The notes: generated by a model from the sequence alone, not told the origin. A DNA stretch of 64,000 bases from Psychrobacter sp. NZS113 (GCF_015864825.1 NZ_JADYWL010000005.1:186001-250000), one strand, 5' to 3'. Positions 46,916 through 57,415 are shown, counted from the first letter of the stretch. Program-made: numbers and translations.

Positions 46916-47995
46916 ATGGGTAAGACAAAATATTTATTAGAAAAGCTAAGACAAATCATTTTTAGTTCTGAGAAACTTGTGATGACAGAACCGCGTATAA
47001 CAACTGACTTTGAATCTTTAGCAACTAAAAAGCAGGTGGAACAATATAATCGAGAACAAGCTATTCTTTCAGAACGTATCGAAAAAGAAGTTCTAGACGA
47101 TGAATTACGTCGAAAAATGCATCAAGATTTAATTGATACTTATGATGAAGAACTAGAAAATGAAATAGATGACTGTGCACGTGATTTTCGTTTTGATGGA
47201 CGCGAGATGAGCGAGCAAGAAAAGCTAGACCGACGTACGTACTTTCATGAACTGGTCCGACTACAGCGAGAGCTTATAAAGCTACAGGATTGGGTCGTTG
47301 ATCGCGGTGAGCGCATTGTCGTTATCTTTGAGGGGCGTGATTCTGCTGGTAAAGGTGGTGCCATTAAACGTATCACTCAGCGTTTGAACCCCAGAGTTTG
47401 CCGTGTTGCCGCATTACCTGCTCCCACGGAACGCGAGCAAACGCAGTGGTACTTTCAGCGTTATGTCGCCCACTTACCAGCAGCTGGCGAGATTGTATTA
47501 TTTGACCGTAGTTGGTATAACCGCGGCGGTGTTGAGCACGTGATGGGCTTCTGTACAGATGCACAGTATGAAGAGTTTTTTCAATCGGTGCCTGATTTTG
47601 AACGTATGCTCGTACGCTCAGGCATTCGCTTAGTAAAATACTGGTTTTCTATTACTGATGATGAACAACATGCACGATTTATGAGCCGAATATATGATCC
47701 ACTTAAGCAGTGGAAACTCTCACCAATGGATTTACAATCACGCCGACTTTGGGAAGATTATACTAAAGCAAAAGAAACCATGTTTGAGCGCACTCATATT
47801 CCTGAAGCGCCGTGGTGGGTGGTAGAAGGTAACAATAAAAAACGTGCTAGGCTAAACTGTATTGCCCATTTACTCGAACAAATCCCTTATAAAGAGGTGC
47901 CTCGTGACGAGGTCGAATTACCCAATCGAAAACGCGATGATGAATATTACCGTGAACCTATCCCAAATGATATGTACGTGCCGCCGCGTTATTAG
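46916..47995 (+). CDS. ppk2: Polyphosphate kinase 2
   Basis: A 359-aa PPK2-family enzyme that transfers phosphate between polyphosphate and nucleotides. The Walker A motif EGRDSAGKGGAIKRI is near residue 142, Walker B with lid region FDRSWYNRGGVEHVMGF near 200, and the VKYWFSITDDEQHARF and WKLSPMDLQS segments are typical of the class. The N-terminal 110 residues are an extended charged helical region. The start at 46916 has AAAGG seven bases upstream; the open frame runs back to 46763 but crosses the thiolase terminator. Confidence 0.92.
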   Translation: MGKTKYLLEKLRQIIFSSEKLVMTEPRITTDFESLATKKQVEQYNREQAILSERIEKEVLDDELRRKMHQDLIDTYDEELENEIDDCARDFRFDGREMSEQEKLDRRTYFHELVRLQRELIKLQDWVVDRGERIVVIFEGRDSAGKGGAIKRITQRLNPRVCRVAALPAPTEREQTQWYFQRYVAHLPAAGEIVLFDRSWYNRGGVEHVMGFCTDAQYEEFFQSVPDFERMLVRSGIRLVKYWFSITDDEQHARFMSRIYDPLKQWKLSPMDLQSRRLWEDYTKAKETMFERTHIPEAPWWVVEGNNKKRARLNCIAHLLEQIPYKEVPRDEVELPNRKRDDEYYREPIPNDMYVPPRY

Positions 47996-48035
47996 AACGT
48001 GCTTATACTCCGCCAGTTTTTTTAACACTTTTGCT

Positions 48036-48073
48036 AAAAAGCAGCCTTATACCAAGTATAAGGCTGCTTTTTT
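48036..48073. terminator. Bidirectional terminator between ppk2 and the PilZ gene
   Basis: A 15-bp perfect stem (48038-48052 with 48056-48070) with a three-base loop, A-rich left flank and T-rich right flank. It lies 41 bp after the ppk2 stop codon and 62 bp beyond the end of the convergent PilZ gene, so it can serve both. Confidence 0.9.
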
Positions 48074-48134
48074 ATAGCGATATTTATGCAAAAATAATTA
48101 TCGTAATGGATAAAAATATGGATAGTTATACAAG

Positions 48135-48482
48135 CTACATCGTATAAGTCGCCTGTAAACCATCTACTTTACCAGCCAATAGTCGCTCAACTTCGTTTTT
48201 GATTCGCTGACCAGAAATATCTGTCCCAATTTGTACGGCAAAACCTGCTGGACGACCACCTTGGGTTTTAGAGTTTATCCAAACCACTTTGCCGTTCATA
48301 GGTAAACGCTCGCTAGAGTTCGGTAAGGTAACTGCGATAAACACCTCATTACCTAGCTGTTGATCTTGAGTCGAAGGTACAAACAATGCACCATTCGTCA
48401 CAAAGGATAAGTAACTGGCGTATAACATTTCGATATTTTCAATATGGCAGGTTAATACCCCGCCGCGTCCTGGCATCGCCAT
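48135..48482 (-). CDS. PilZ domain protein
   Basis: A 115-aa single-domain protein like the type IV pilus PilZ of pseudomonads. The start is MAMPGRGGVLTCHIENIEMLYASYLSF; later come NGALFVPS, the LPMNGKVVWIN stretch and GFAVQIG. It lies downstream of holB, as pilZ does in Pseudomonas. Canonical c-di-GMP residues (R-x-x-x-R and D-x-S-x-x-G) are not visible, as in true PilZ. It probably acts in pilus biogenesis with PilB and FimX-like partners. The ATG has AAGGAAG upstream. Confidence 0.85.
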   Translation of the reverse strand: MAMPGRGGVLTCHIENIEMLYASYLSFVTNGALFVPSTQDQQLGNEVFIAVTLPNSSERLPMNGKVVWINSKTQGGRPAGFAVQIGTDISGQRIKNEVERLLAGKVDGLQATYTM

Positions 48483-48594
48483 AGTTAGCTTCCTTTATGA
48501 ATTGGGTTAAGTGTGTTTTTATAAGTGACTAACGCTATGTAGAGCAAAGCACTGAATCCATTACCAAGCAATAATCAAATGCCATAAAATCGCT

Positions 48595-49728
48595 TTATAA
48601 GTATGCCAGTTCTTGCATTAGCTTATCATAGGCAAATTTTTCTTGCACATTTTGTTGTAGTGCAATTTTGGTTTGCTGCAAGCTATTCGCAAATGCTTCC
48701 AACCCATTGTCAGTCGGTTGATAAGTCTCTAACAATGCTGATAAGTTGACGTCTTTTTGTAATTCACTCAGTCCTAAGCAGACACGGCGCATATCGAGCA
48801 ACATCAGCTCAGACAGTTGGATAAACTCTGCTATATTTAGTTGATTCTGCCAATAATCACTGGCTGCAATGCTGCTGCGCTTGCCACTACGTAATGCTTG
48901 CCACGTCGTCAACCACAGTGCACGTTTACTATACCAAGGCGCTTGTGCCAGTGCTATCGCCGCTAAAGGCGCACCATTTGCCAGCTGAATAAGTTGCTGA
49001 ATGGCAGAGGTACTGACTGCTTCACGATTGATAGTATGACCTAGCTCACCTGTTACATAGTCTACCGCTATCGCAGGCTCAATCGTTTGTAATGCCAGCT
49101 GTTGTACGCGACTTTTAATGGTTGGCAGCAACTGGGCAGGCGTATCACTAATCAAAAACAGATGCACTTGTGCTTGTGGTTCTTCTAAGGTTTTTAGTAG
49201 AGCATTGGCTGCAGCAATCGTCATTTTCTCCGCATGATCTAACACGCAAATCCGCATTCCTTGTCCACCTTGATAAATAAAAGGTTGTAAGGCGCGGATA
49301 TCATCAATTTTGGTCTTGAGAGCACTATTGCTAGCAGTTTTACTGGATTTTTTGTCTTTAGCGGTGCTGTTTGATTTTTCTTTATTATCAGCATGCTCTG
49401 CACTGATAGGCATACTGACCAGTGGCAATACTTGCAAGCTCGGATGGGTGCCTGATCTCAACCATTGACAGCTCTCACACGTGCCACAAGCACCTATTGG
49501 ATGACTGTCACGGCTGCGACATAGCAACCAAGCGACCAGTCGCCATACAAAAGCACGCTTGCCCATACCCTGCATACCTGCTGCTAGTAGCGCATGAGGT
49601 AAAGACTGCTGCTGCAATACACGCTCTGTCAGTTGCGACCATAACGACTGCTGCCATGGCAATAAGGGTGCAAAATAAATGCCGTCGTTGATATCTGCTG
49701 TACCCGTATTTCCTGTCTCGTCACTCAT
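48595..49728 (-). CDS. holB: DNA polymerase III delta-prime subunit
   Basis: A 377-aa clamp-loader subunit. The P-loop place reads GMQGMGKR, degenerate as is normal for delta-prime, which does not bind ATP. The zinc-binding Cys residues lie in CRSRDSHPIGACGTCESC, followed by SLQVL. The DHAEKMTIAAANALLKTLEEP segment holds the conserved region. A Lys/Ser-rich insert (about 105-138) lies between the zinc module and the next strand. The pilZ gene follows on the same strand. Confidence 0.93.
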   Translation of the reverse strand: MSDETGNTGTADINDGIYFAPLLPWQQSLWSQLTERVLQQQSLPHALLAAGMQGMGKRAFVWRLVAWLLCRSRDSHPIGACGTCESCQWLRSGTHPSLQVLPLVSMPISAEHADNKEKSNSTAKDKKSSKTASNSALKTKIDDIRALQPFIYQGGQGMRICVLDHAEKMTIAAANALLKTLEEPQAQVHLFLISDTPAQLLPTIKSRVQQLALQTIEPAIAVDYVTGELGHTINREAVSTSAIQQLIQLANGAPLAAIALAQAPWYSKRALWLTTWQALRSGKRSSIAASDYWQNQLNIAEFIQLSELMLLDMRRVCLGLSELQKDVNLSALLETYQPTDNGLEAFANSLQQTKIALQQNVQEKFAYDKLMQELAYL

Positions 49729-49822
49729 AGCTGTCGCCCTATAACATTGCTCGATTATTCAGGATATAGCGCGTTAATGACGCTTTAAATAAAAGGTATA
49801 AATTTTTAATTAGGTTATTAAT

Positions 49823-50641
49823 CTATAGACTACCGATAGGATTTAAAAAGTCAGCTAGGCTCATGCCATTTAAACGATCTAAGTCTTCTTGCGTATCAAC
49901 ACCTGCTGGTAAATGACAAGCGGCGGCAGCAATGGCGATATGACCACCGTTTTCTAACACACGTAGCTGCTCTAAGCTTTCTAGCATTTCGAGCGGCGTC
50001 TGTGGCCAATGTACAAACTGCTGTAATAGACGCACACGATAAGCATATAAGCCCAAGTGACGATACGCATTTTTCGGTGGTTGTCTTTGATTATCCTCAG
50101 CCAACACGACATCACGATCACAAGGAATGGGTGCGCGACTAAAATAAAGTGCACGCTGTAAATCATTGGATTGTTGACTGACCACTTTTACCACTGATGG
50201 GCGCATAAAAGTATCATAGTCATCGATAGGCTCACATAAAGTGGCCATCACACTCTCATCATCTGCGACTAAAAGTGCTTTTACCTGCTCTAATAATAGC
50301 GGCGGTACTAACGGCTCATCGCCTTGCATATTGACCACGATATCATGGTCAGCCCAACCGTTTATAGCAGCCACTTCTGCTAAACGATCTGTGCCTGAGG
50401 CATGATCAGGGCTAGTCATTACGACATCGAATCCTGCATCCGTGCATACCTTCGCGATATCTGCATCATCAGTTGCAATGCACATATCATCTGCAAAGTG
50501 TGCTGTCTGAGCCTTTTCAGCCACCCAAAGAATCATCGGCTTACCATGTATCTGTAGTAATGGTTTGCCAGGTAGTCGTGTGCTTTTAAAGCGAGCAGGA
50601 ATAACAATATGAGTTTTGGCAGGTGTGGCGACTAATGACAT
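49823..50641 (-). CDS. kdsB: 3-deoxy-manno-octulosonate cytidylyltransferase
   Basis: KdsB activates Kdo as CMP-Kdo for lipopolysaccharide inner-core synthesis. The 272-aa protein has the nucleotide motif [16 protein letters not shown] at 13-28, the [12 protein letters not shown] stretch and [10 protein letters not shown]. It lies 51 bp downstream of lpxK on the same strand, so the two lipid A/Kdo genes are probably cotranscribed. Confidence 0.96.
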   Translation of the reverse strand: MSLVATPAKTHIVIPARFKSTRLPGKPLLQIHGKPMILWVAEKAQTAHFADDMCIATDDADIAKVCTDAGFDVVMTSPDHASGTDRLAEVAAINGWADHDIVVNMQGDEPLVPPLLLEQVKALLVADDESVMATLCEPIDDYDTFMRPSVVKVVSQQSNDLQRALYFSRAPIPCDRDVVLAEDNQRQPPKNAYRHLGLYAYRVRLLQQFVHWPQTPLEMLESLEQLRVLENGGHIAIAAAACHLPAGVDTQEDLDRLNGMSLADFLNPIGSL

Positions 50642-50692
50642 AGTTTGTTCCTATAAATTTTTACAGCAAAATAAAGTATTAGCGATTATCTA

Positions 50693-51814
50693 TCATGTAG
50701 TTTTCATACTGATATCAGGATCAGACTGAATACCTAATATCTTTAGTTGCTCGTCTAGATTGTCATAACAACTATCAGAAAGTACGGCTGTCACTGGTAA
50801 TACCCACAGCCTACTGACCAGTTCTTTATACTCATCATTCAGTGCTTGCTTGCTTGTATATTCAACTAGCAATGCTCTTATTTTCACTGCATCTTTGCTA
50901 GTGATAACAATGGGATAATCTCGATACTGCAAGAGCTCAGCCAAGCTAAAATCATAATGGTCAGGATAAGGATGACCGATTACCTCAAAGCCAATAGAAC
51001 CCAAGGTATCAAAGAAACGCTGTGGATAACCGATCCCACTGACAGCGTGTACTCGACTACCCTGTCTAGGTGTATTAATATTTACCTTAGAATCAGTTGG
51101 TGCAGGTTGCCACAGGTGCTGCAACTTGTCAGGCGCTAGGTGCATAGTCAAGCGATTGGCTAGAGGCAAACTGTCTTTATTATTATAAATGGCTTCTGTC
51201 TCTAACTTTTCATGGTAGATGACATTTGCACCTTCTAATCGTGACATCGGCTCACGTAAAAACCCAGTGGGAAGTAGCTGCTCATTGCCAAAACCTCGTG
51301 CCGCATCAACGACAATCCATTCAATATCACGTTGCAATGCATAGTGCTGCAAACCATCATCTGCAATAATTAATTGTAAATCTGGATAGGCATCTAATAA
51401 AGTGGTCACTGCTTGCTGACGATTGGGGCAGACTGCCATCGCGGCACCTGTCATGCTAACGATTAAACACGGCTCATCGCCAACTATATTAGGTAAGCTA
51501 CCAACATTAACCAATGCTGGCATCTGACTGGTATCACCACCATAACCGCGACTAATGACCCCCACCTTGACGCCTCGTGATTGTAGCTCATTGGCCAAAG
51601 CAATAATCAATGGTGTTTTACCGCTACCACCAACGCTGATGTTTCCGATTACCATGATAGGAATGGGTGCGCGATAACTTGACAGTAAACCAATTTTATA
51701 AGCTTGACGCCGAAGCATTGTAATGAGTCCGTACAACCAGCTAATAGGTAATAATAGCCACAACCAAATAGCTTGGCGTTGCCATGCACGTGTCACTGTC
51801 GTTTCAATGCTCAT
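50693..51814 (-). CDS. lpxK: Tetraacyldisaccharide 4'-kinase
   Basis: LpxK phosphorylates the lipid A disaccharide at the 4' position on the inner face of the membrane. The 373-aa protein has an N-terminal hydrophobic anchor (about 12-33) and the P-loop GNISVGGSGKTP at 57-68, with VGDEP and IADDGLQHYAL in the next part. It lies between msbA (75 bp upstream) and kdsB on the same strand. Confidence 0.95.
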   Translation of the reverse strand: MSIETTVTRAWQRQAIWLWLLLPISWLYGLITMLRRQAYKIGLLSSYRAPIPIMVIGNISVGGSGKTPLIIALANELQSRGVKVGVISRGYGGDTSQMPALVNVGSLPNIVGDEPCLIVSMTGAAMAVCPNRQQAVTTLLDAYPDLQLIIADDGLQHYALQRDIEWIVVDAARGFGNEQLLPTGFLREPMSRLEGANVIYHEKLETEAIYNNKDSLPLANRLTMHLAPDKLQHLWQPAPTDSKVNINTPRQGSRVHAVSGIGYPQRFFDTLGSIGFEVIGHPYPDHYDFSLAELLQYRDYPIVITSKDAVKIRALLVEYTSKQALNDEYKELVSRLWVLPVTAVLSDSCYDNLDEQLKILGIQSDPDISMKTT

Positions 51815-51889
51815 GATTATGGACCACTTATTCTATAAATTCAGTACCGAAATACCTTCCAATGTATATTGGAATAAAATCATATCAAC

Positions 51890-53677
51890 CTATTCAAAAT
51901 CGCGGTCATACATCTGTGCATAATAGCCTTGTAACTGCATCAACTCTGTATGTGTGCCTAGCTCGACAATCTGCCCGGCATCCAATACAGCGATACGATC
52001 GGCAGACTCAATGGTCGTTAATCGATGTGCAATCACCAGTGTCGTGCGATTTTTCATCACATTATCCAATGCTTGCTGAATATAATGCTCTGACTCATTG
52101 TCTAGTGCACTGGTTGCCTCATCTAAAATTAGAATAGGTGCATCTTTTAATAGTGCACGCGCGATAGACAAGCGCTGACGCTGCCCACCTGACAACTGCA
52201 GACCTTCGGCACCAATTTCACTCTGATAGCCATTCGGCATTTTCATTATGAAGTCATGAGCAAAGGCATCTTTTGCAGCGCGCTCAACTTCAGACTGACG
52301 CTTATTGGCTAAGCTACCATAGGCGATGTTGTTAAATACCGTCGTATTGAACAGTACCACTTGCTGATTAACCATCGCTATCTGAGCACGTAGGCTCTCT
52401 AGTTTGATATCTTCGATTGGCATACCATCTAAAGTGATTTGCCCTGCGGAAGTTGATAAAGTACGCGTCAATAAATTAACCAAGGATGACTTACCAGCAC
52501 CACTACGCCCTACCAGTGCAACTGTTTCTCCTGCACGTATATCTAACGTAAAGTCGCGCAGTGCCACTGTCGAATCTGGATAGATTAAACTGACATTATC
52601 GAGCTTCATCTCACCCGTTAGGGCTGAGCTGATCACACCCGTGTCTTTTTCTTCGGGCTCATCTAGCAGAGCAAAAATCGACTCACCAGCCGCGATACCT
52701 TTTTGCAGTTTCTGGTTAATATCCGTCAGTGAACGCACTGGTTTACTGAGCAGTCCTGCAGCTGCAATATATGAGATAAACTCACCAGCCGAGATATTAT
52801 TGATGACTGATGGACGCAGTGCGAGCCACACCACAACCGACATGGCTATTGCCATCAGTAGCTGTACTGCTGGCGTATTGATACTATTGGTAACGACTAC
52901 CTTCATGCCTTGGAGTAAGTTCTTTTTCGATGTTTTGTCAAAACGCTCGGCTTCATATGCTTGGCCACCATAGTTTTTAACCACCTGATAGCCACCGATG
53001 ACTTCATTGGTAATATGACTAACATCACCCATCGTCTCTTGAATACCCTTAGATAACCTGAGATAACGCTTAGATGCTATACGAATGAGCCATAATATCG
53101 GTGGCAGTACGAGGAATAAAATTAAAGTTAGACGCCAATTACTGTAGAGCAAAAATCCGATCAATGCTAATACCGTCAAGCCATCGCGCAGCAAGGTCTT
53201 CATTGACTCTGTACTGGCCGCCGTGACCTGTTCAACATCGAATATCAACTTTGATGAGATAGTACCTGCTGGATTAGCAAGATAAAATGAGCTTGGCAAG
53301 CGCAGCAGCTTATTAAAGACTTCTACTCGCAATTCATATACCAGATTTCGTGAAACCAAAGCAGAATAGTAATTACCCAAAAAGCTACCCAAACCACGCA
53401 CAAAAAACAACGTGATAATAAGCAGTGGAAACAAATTCTGTTTGCTTTGATCACCTTGGTTGATAGCATCAGTGATGTACTGTAGAAGTTTGGCCACCCA
53501 TATCTCTGTTCCAGCATTGATAGCAAAACCTAAAACCACTAATGCTAACGCCCACCAATATGGCTTGAGATAGCGTAACAGACGTAATAATGTCTTGCGT
53601 TTAGGTATATCTGATGGCTCTGCTGATGATTTTTTAGCAGATTTTTTTGTAGAGTCGGATTGATATGTTTGGCTCAT
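51890..53677 (-). CDS. msbA: Lipid A export ATP-binding/permease protein
   Basis: A 595-aa half-size ABC exporter. Six membrane helices (about 40-320) precede a nucleotide-binding domain with Walker A VGRSGAGKSS, signature LSGGQRQRLSIARAL and Walker B ILILDEATSALD. It flips core lipid A across the inner membrane. The start at 53677 (MSQTYQSD) has GAGG upstream; an earlier frame to 53722 has no site. It is upstream of lpxK on the same strand, the usual msbA-lpxK pairing. Confidence 0.94.
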   Translation of the reverse strand: MSQTYQSDSTKKSAKKSSAEPSDIPKRKTLLRLLRYLKPYWWALALVVLGFAINAGTEIWVAKLLQYITDAINQGDQSKQNLFPLLIITLFFVRGLGSFLGNYYSALVSRNLVYELRVEVFNKLLRLPSSFYLANPAGTISSKLIFDVEQVTAASTESMKTLLRDGLTVLALIGFLLYSNWRLTLILFLVLPPILWLIRIASKRYLRLSKGIQETMGDVSHITNEVIGGYQVVKNYGGQAYEAERFDKTSKKNLLQGMKVVVTNSINTPAVQLLMAIAMSVVVWLALRPSVINNISAGEFISYIAAAGLLSKPVRSLTDINQKLQKGIAAGESIFALLDEPEEKDTGVISSALTGEMKLDNVSLIYPDSTVALRDFTLDIRAGETVALVGRSGAGKSSLVNLLTRTLSTSAGQITLDGMPIEDIKLESLRAQIAMVNQQVVLFNTTVFNNIAYGSLANKRQSEVERAAKDAFAHDFIMKMPNGYQSEIGAEGLQLSGGQRQRLSIARALLKDAPILILDEATSALDNESEHYIQQALDNVMKNRTTLVIAHRLTTIESADRIAVLDAGQIVELGTHTELMQLQGYYAQMYDRDFE

Positions 53678-53767
53678 AAAAGCCTCAATTTGGGTATTAT
53701 GATATGAATAAACTGTACTCAAAGCACAGTTTTATAGGAGTATTTATGACACTAATATAGCCATATA

Positions 53768-54199
53768 TTATTGCGGTAATGGTTGACCAAGTGGCACAAC
53801 CGTACTGATATTGAGATTCAAAAACCCTAGTTTTCCTGCGACATCCATCACTCGCACAACAGATTGATGAGTAGCGTTAGCATCAGCAGCAATCACAAAT
53901 AGCATATCACGATTACTACCTGCCTCTTGCTGTAGCATGCTAATCAACTCAGCCTCATTGCTACTGGCAAGGGTGATACCATTCACCAAATAGCTGCCAT
54001 CTTCTTGTACCGCCACTTCAATACTGTTGTTTTGTTCTGTAAGCGCGACACCTTCAGCTTCAGGGAGAATAATATTCAAGCGACTAAAATGATTAAACGA
54101 GGTCGCAAGCAGCAAAAATACAATTAGAAATAATAAGCAATCAATCATGGGTGTTAGATTAATTTCAAGTGGCTCAACGGTTGGTTTTCTAAAGCGCAT
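53768..54199 (-). CDS. exbD: ExbD/TolR family biopolymer transport protein
   Basis: A 143-aa inner-membrane protein. The N terminus has the family motif LEINLTPMIDCLLFLIVFLL with the essential Asp in the single membrane helix, and a periplasmic domain follows. ExbD works with ExbB as a proton-driven stator that energises TonB or a related partner. It directly follows exbB and precedes msbA on the same strand. No tonB gene is in the window, so the partner is not seen. Confidence 0.92.
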   Translation of the reverse strand: MRFRKPTVEPLEINLTPMIDCLLFLIVFLLLATSFNHFSRLNIILPEAEGVALTEQNNSIEVAVQEDGSYLVNGITLASSNEAELISMLQQEAGSNRDMLFVIAADANATHQSVVRVMDVAGKLGFLNLNISTVVPLGQPLPQ

Positions 54200-54296
54200 A
54201 TCACTCTCTTTAATATTTTTACTATGCTTAAGGCGTGTTTAAAATGCAAATAGGATAACTGGATAATTCGTCTGACCTTTAGTATCAAAAACAGTA

Positions 54297-55031
54297 CTAA
54301 GAAGCCACTGTGACCCCATCGCTTGAAGTTAGCGAACCTACGACAGAATTATTACCTACCGTGCCATCCAGTGAGACATCAGCATTAAGCGTATCAAAGC
54401 CAGAAGTATGCACATTTCCTAGCAACTGGTAGTCATACAACTCTTGAATCATCAACCCTGCTTGAGTTTCAAACTGGGCATTGATATCAATGATCCGGCG
54501 CTGAAAATAACGATAGCCAACCAATGCAGGAATCGCAACAATCATACCAGCAGCAGTTGTAATCAATGCCTGTGATACGCCAGCGGCAAGCATTGTTGGG
54601 TCTTGCATCGCGCCATCAGTAATCGCTAAAAACGAAGAGATAATACCCAATACCGTACCCAACAAACCAAGTAACGGTGCAATTGCGCCTATAGTGCCAA
54701 GCATATTGATATTTTTTTCTAACTGATGAACTTGTACGCTAGCACGGTTTTGCATATGCATCGTCATTGACTCTAAACCATACTGACGATAAAGCAAACC
54801 CGTTGCCAAAATATCACCCAAAGGTGTCTTTTCTTTCACATTCATTAATTGTGTACGGCCGATGCCGCCATTTTCGCGTAGGCGAGTTATCAATTGTTCG
54901 CGCAATCTGTTAGGTACAATTTTATTAAATTGTAAAGTGTGGCTACGCTCAATGATGATAACCAATGCTAGTATTGAGCACACCACGATAGGTGTCATCA
55001 ACCAACCACCTGCTTTTACCAACTCCCACAT
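54297..55031 (-). CDS. exbB: ExbB/TolQ/MotA family proton channel protein
   Basis: A 244-aa inner-membrane protein with three helices. The conserved part reads LGTIGAIAPLLGLLGTVLGIISSF and, later, ALITTAAGMIVAIPALVGYRYF, cited in parts. Together with ExbD, encoded 97 bp downstream, it forms the proton-motive-force stator. The first helix WLMTPIVVCSILALVIIIER is typical of the ExbB branch found beside msbA-lpxK. The last 30 residues are a Ser/Asp/Val-rich tail. Confidence 0.92.
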   Translation of the reverse strand: MWELVKAGGWLMTPIVVCSILALVIIIERSHTLQFNKIVPNRLREQLITRLRENGGIGRTQLMNVKEKTPLGDILATGLLYRQYGLESMTMHMQNRASVQVHQLEKNINMLGTIGAIAPLLGLLGTVLGIISSFLAITDGAMQDPTMLAAGVSQALITTAAGMIVAIPALVGYRYFQRRIIDINAQFETQAGLMIQELYDYQLLGNVHTSGFDTLNADVSLDGTVGNNSVVGSLTSSDGVTVAS

Positions 55032-55116
55032 ACTCGCTCTCTTTTATATTTTTATAAAAATAGTGGTAACCAAGATACTTTAGACTTGTGCAGTCATTAC
55101 AAACTGGATGAATACC

Positions 55117-56280
55117 TTAAGCCTGTGCCTCTATGTACTTAATCAAGGCGGCCAACTGATCTTGATTTTGAAAAAATATCTCAACACTACCCTGTCCGTC
55201 TTTTTTATGCTTAAGCTTTACTTCGGCCCCAAGCATATCCGTCAGTCTTTGTGTCAAACGTTCCGCGTCATGAGACTGTGCTTGTTCAGTACGATTGGCT
55301 TTGGGAGCTGGTTGCAAAATGGACTTAACGAGCTTTTCAGCTTCACGCACGGTCATGCCACCATCGATGATTTTTTGTGCAATAATCGGCTGCTGCTCAG
55401 AGGATAGTGCCAAAAGCGTGCGGGCATGACCCATATCTAGTGCGCTAGTTGCTAAATGATCTTTTACGGTATCGTGCAGCTGATTCAACCGCAGTAGATT
55501 CGATACCGTCGTACGTGCCTTGCCCACAACTTCCGCAATCATCGCATGACTCATACCAAACTCAGTATGAAAGCGTTGTAATGCTGCTGCCTGCTCAATC
55601 ACGGACAAGTCTTCTCGTTGAATATTCTCAATCAGTGCCAATGCAATAGCCAACTCATCTGACAATGCGCGCTCAATCGCCGGTATTACTGCTTTACCTG
55701 CCATTTTTGCAGCACGCCAACGGCGCTCACCAGCGATAATTTCATGAGTAACAAATGCTTCACTCTTATCTTCATTTGCCAATAATGGACGAATAACAAT
55801 AGGTTGCATGACACCATGCTGCTCAATCGAAGAAGCCAATTCGGCAAGCGCAGTTTCACTCATATCACGGCGCGGCTGATACTTGCCTGCTTGTAATCGT
55901 GTCACATCAATTTGAACCAAGCTGATTTGATCTTCAGAGGCACTGGTGTCTGTTCCATTAACCCGATTTTTATTAGCACCAGTTTTGTGAATGTTGCTCT
56001 TATTCATAGTCCGTGGCGCACGTGCTTTACGATTACTAGAATCAGCAGCCTCTAGAACGGTTGGCTTTGTAGTTGATTTTTCATTGTCTTTTGCACGACC
56101 TGTTTGAGCGGGCGTGCTTGCGTTTGTTATATCAGTCTCTGGCGTTACAGCTGGCAAAGTATTATCACGCGCTGCCATATCATCTTGTAAGGCAGACGCA
56201 GTGATTTGCTTTTCTTTTTTGATTGACCCAAGCAAGGCATCTAAGCCTCGATTGGCAGCCAATCCTCTTTTCTTCGCCAT
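55117..56280 (-). CDS. parB: Chromosome partitioning protein ParB
   Basis: A 387-aa ParB/Spo0J protein. The start AKKRGLAANRGLDALLGS is typical. A polar, low-complexity linker of about 80-100 residues follows. Next come the core with LQAGKYQPRRDM, the CTP-binding box GERRWRAAK and the helix-turn-helix FGMSHAMIAEVVGKARTTVSNLLRLN (in part), and a C-terminal dimerisation domain. It loads at parS sites and works with ParA, whose gene is 141 bp upstream. Confidence 0.95.
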   Translation of the reverse strand: MAKKRGLAANRGLDALLGSIKKEKQITASALQDDMAARDNTLPAVTPETDITNASTPAQTGRAKDNEKSTTKPTVLEAADSSNRKARAPRTMNKSNIHKTGANKNRVNGTDTSASEDQISLVQIDVTRLQAGKYQPRRDMSETALAELASSIEQHGVMQPIVIRPLLANEDKSEAFVTHEIIAGERRWRAAKMAGKAVIPAIERALSDELAIALALIENIQREDLSVIEQAAALQRFHTEFGMSHAMIAEVVGKARTTVSNLLRLNQLHDTVKDHLATSALDMGHARTLLALSSEQQPIIAQKIIDGGMTVREAEKLVKSILQPAPKANRTEQAQSHDAERLTQRLTDMLGAEVKLKHKKDGQGSVEIFFQNQDQLAALIKYIEAQA

Positions 56281-56421
56281 GATTACCTATCCTATAACGC
56301 TAAAATAAAAGCCAAATGATTGTGAATACGGCTTACTCATTACTCATAAATACGATATTTCGTGCTTTATTATTTAATTTGGTTGATACTTTTATCACCA
56401 AACTTTTACCTACAGCCAAAA

Positions 56422-57201
56422 CTAGCTGCTTTGCTTCATCACTTCAGCGGCTAGTTTTTGATAGGCACGTGCCCCTTTTGACCATCTCTCATACGCAATA
56501 ACTGGCAAACCATGCGCAGGCGCTTCTGCCAAGCGAATATTTCTTGGAATATGAGTCTTATACATGATATCGCCAAAATGTGCTTCCAGTTCAGCGGACA
56601 CATCGCGAGCCAATGTATTACGCGCATCAAATAGCGTTCTCACCACACCGCGAATATAGAGCTTCGGATTCAGCTCAGTGAGTCGCTCAATCGTCTGCGA
56701 TAAATCTGCTAGGCCTTCTAGTGCATAGTACTCACACTGCATCGGGATAATGACACTGTCTGTGGCAACCAGTGCATTGATCGTTAATAAATTCAAGCTG
56801 GGCGCACAGTCTATCACGACATAATCGTAAGCAGGTTTTTTAGCCGCTATCTGATCGTTAACCAAAGTCGCCATCGATGTTTTAAACAATTCATGGCTAT
56901 TGGTTTTGTTCATCAGGGTGATGTCCATCCCAGCCAAATCACGATTGGCACCGATAACATCAAACCCTGCCGGACTGGTAACAATAGCATCCGACAGTGA
57001 TACACCATCGAGTAAAACATCAGCGATGGTCAGCGCCAGTTCATTTTTGTCCACGCCTGTACCGCTGGTCGCATTGCCTTGTGGGTCTAAGTCAATCAGT
57101 AGTACATGCTTACGCTTTGCAGCCAAGCTAGCGGTCAAATTTACCGCCGTCGTGGTTTTGCCCACGCCGCCTTTTTGATTCGCAATCGCTATGATTTCCA
57201 T
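56422..57201 (-). CDS. parA: Chromosome partitioning ATPase ParA (Soj)
   Basis: A 259-aa Walker-type ATPase. The deviant Walker A KGGVGKTT is at residues 10-17, followed by LLIDLDPQGNATSG and DYVVIDCAPSLNLLT. The short length without an N-terminal DNA-binding domain identifies a chromosomal Soj-type ParA. It lies between rsmG and parB on the same strand, the arrangement usually found near the origin of replication. No dnaA or mnmG is in the window. Confidence 0.96.
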   Translation of the reverse strand: MEIIAIANQKGGVGKTTTAVNLTASLAAKRKHVLLIDLDPQGNATSGTGVDKNELALTIADVLLDGVSLSDAIVTSPAGFDVIGANRDLAGMDITLMNKTNSHELFKTSMATLVNDQIAAKKPAYDYVVIDCAPSLNLLTINALVATDSVIIPMQCEYYALEGLADLSQTIERLTELNPKLYIRGVVRTLFDARNTLARDVSAELEAHFGDIMYKTHIPRNIRLAEAPAHGLPVIAYERWSKGARAYQKLAAEVMKQSS

Positions 57202-57415
57202 ACACTCACTCAGTTTAATTAGAATTTGTTACTGTTATTTTTTAGCTCTATATTTAAAAAGCGAGGCATATTCATTCATTCGTTGTACAAACGACTTGCT
57301 CTGTCTCGATACCATTTAAATATTATGTCATTTACCTACAGACGTAAACTACGTTTCACAATCGGGCAGTCACTGTTTCATGATGGCGACTTCATGACTG
57401 TAAGGTGCTCATAGC

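Noticed and set aside
57202..57415. A parS site near parAB, suggested by GTTTCAC at 57352-57358 and TGTTTCAT at 57371-57378
   Set aside because: Neither continues into the palindrome TGTTTCACGTGAAACA. They are half-sites only, and similar half-sites occur by chance in coding DNA elsewhere (for example near 8655 and 53349).
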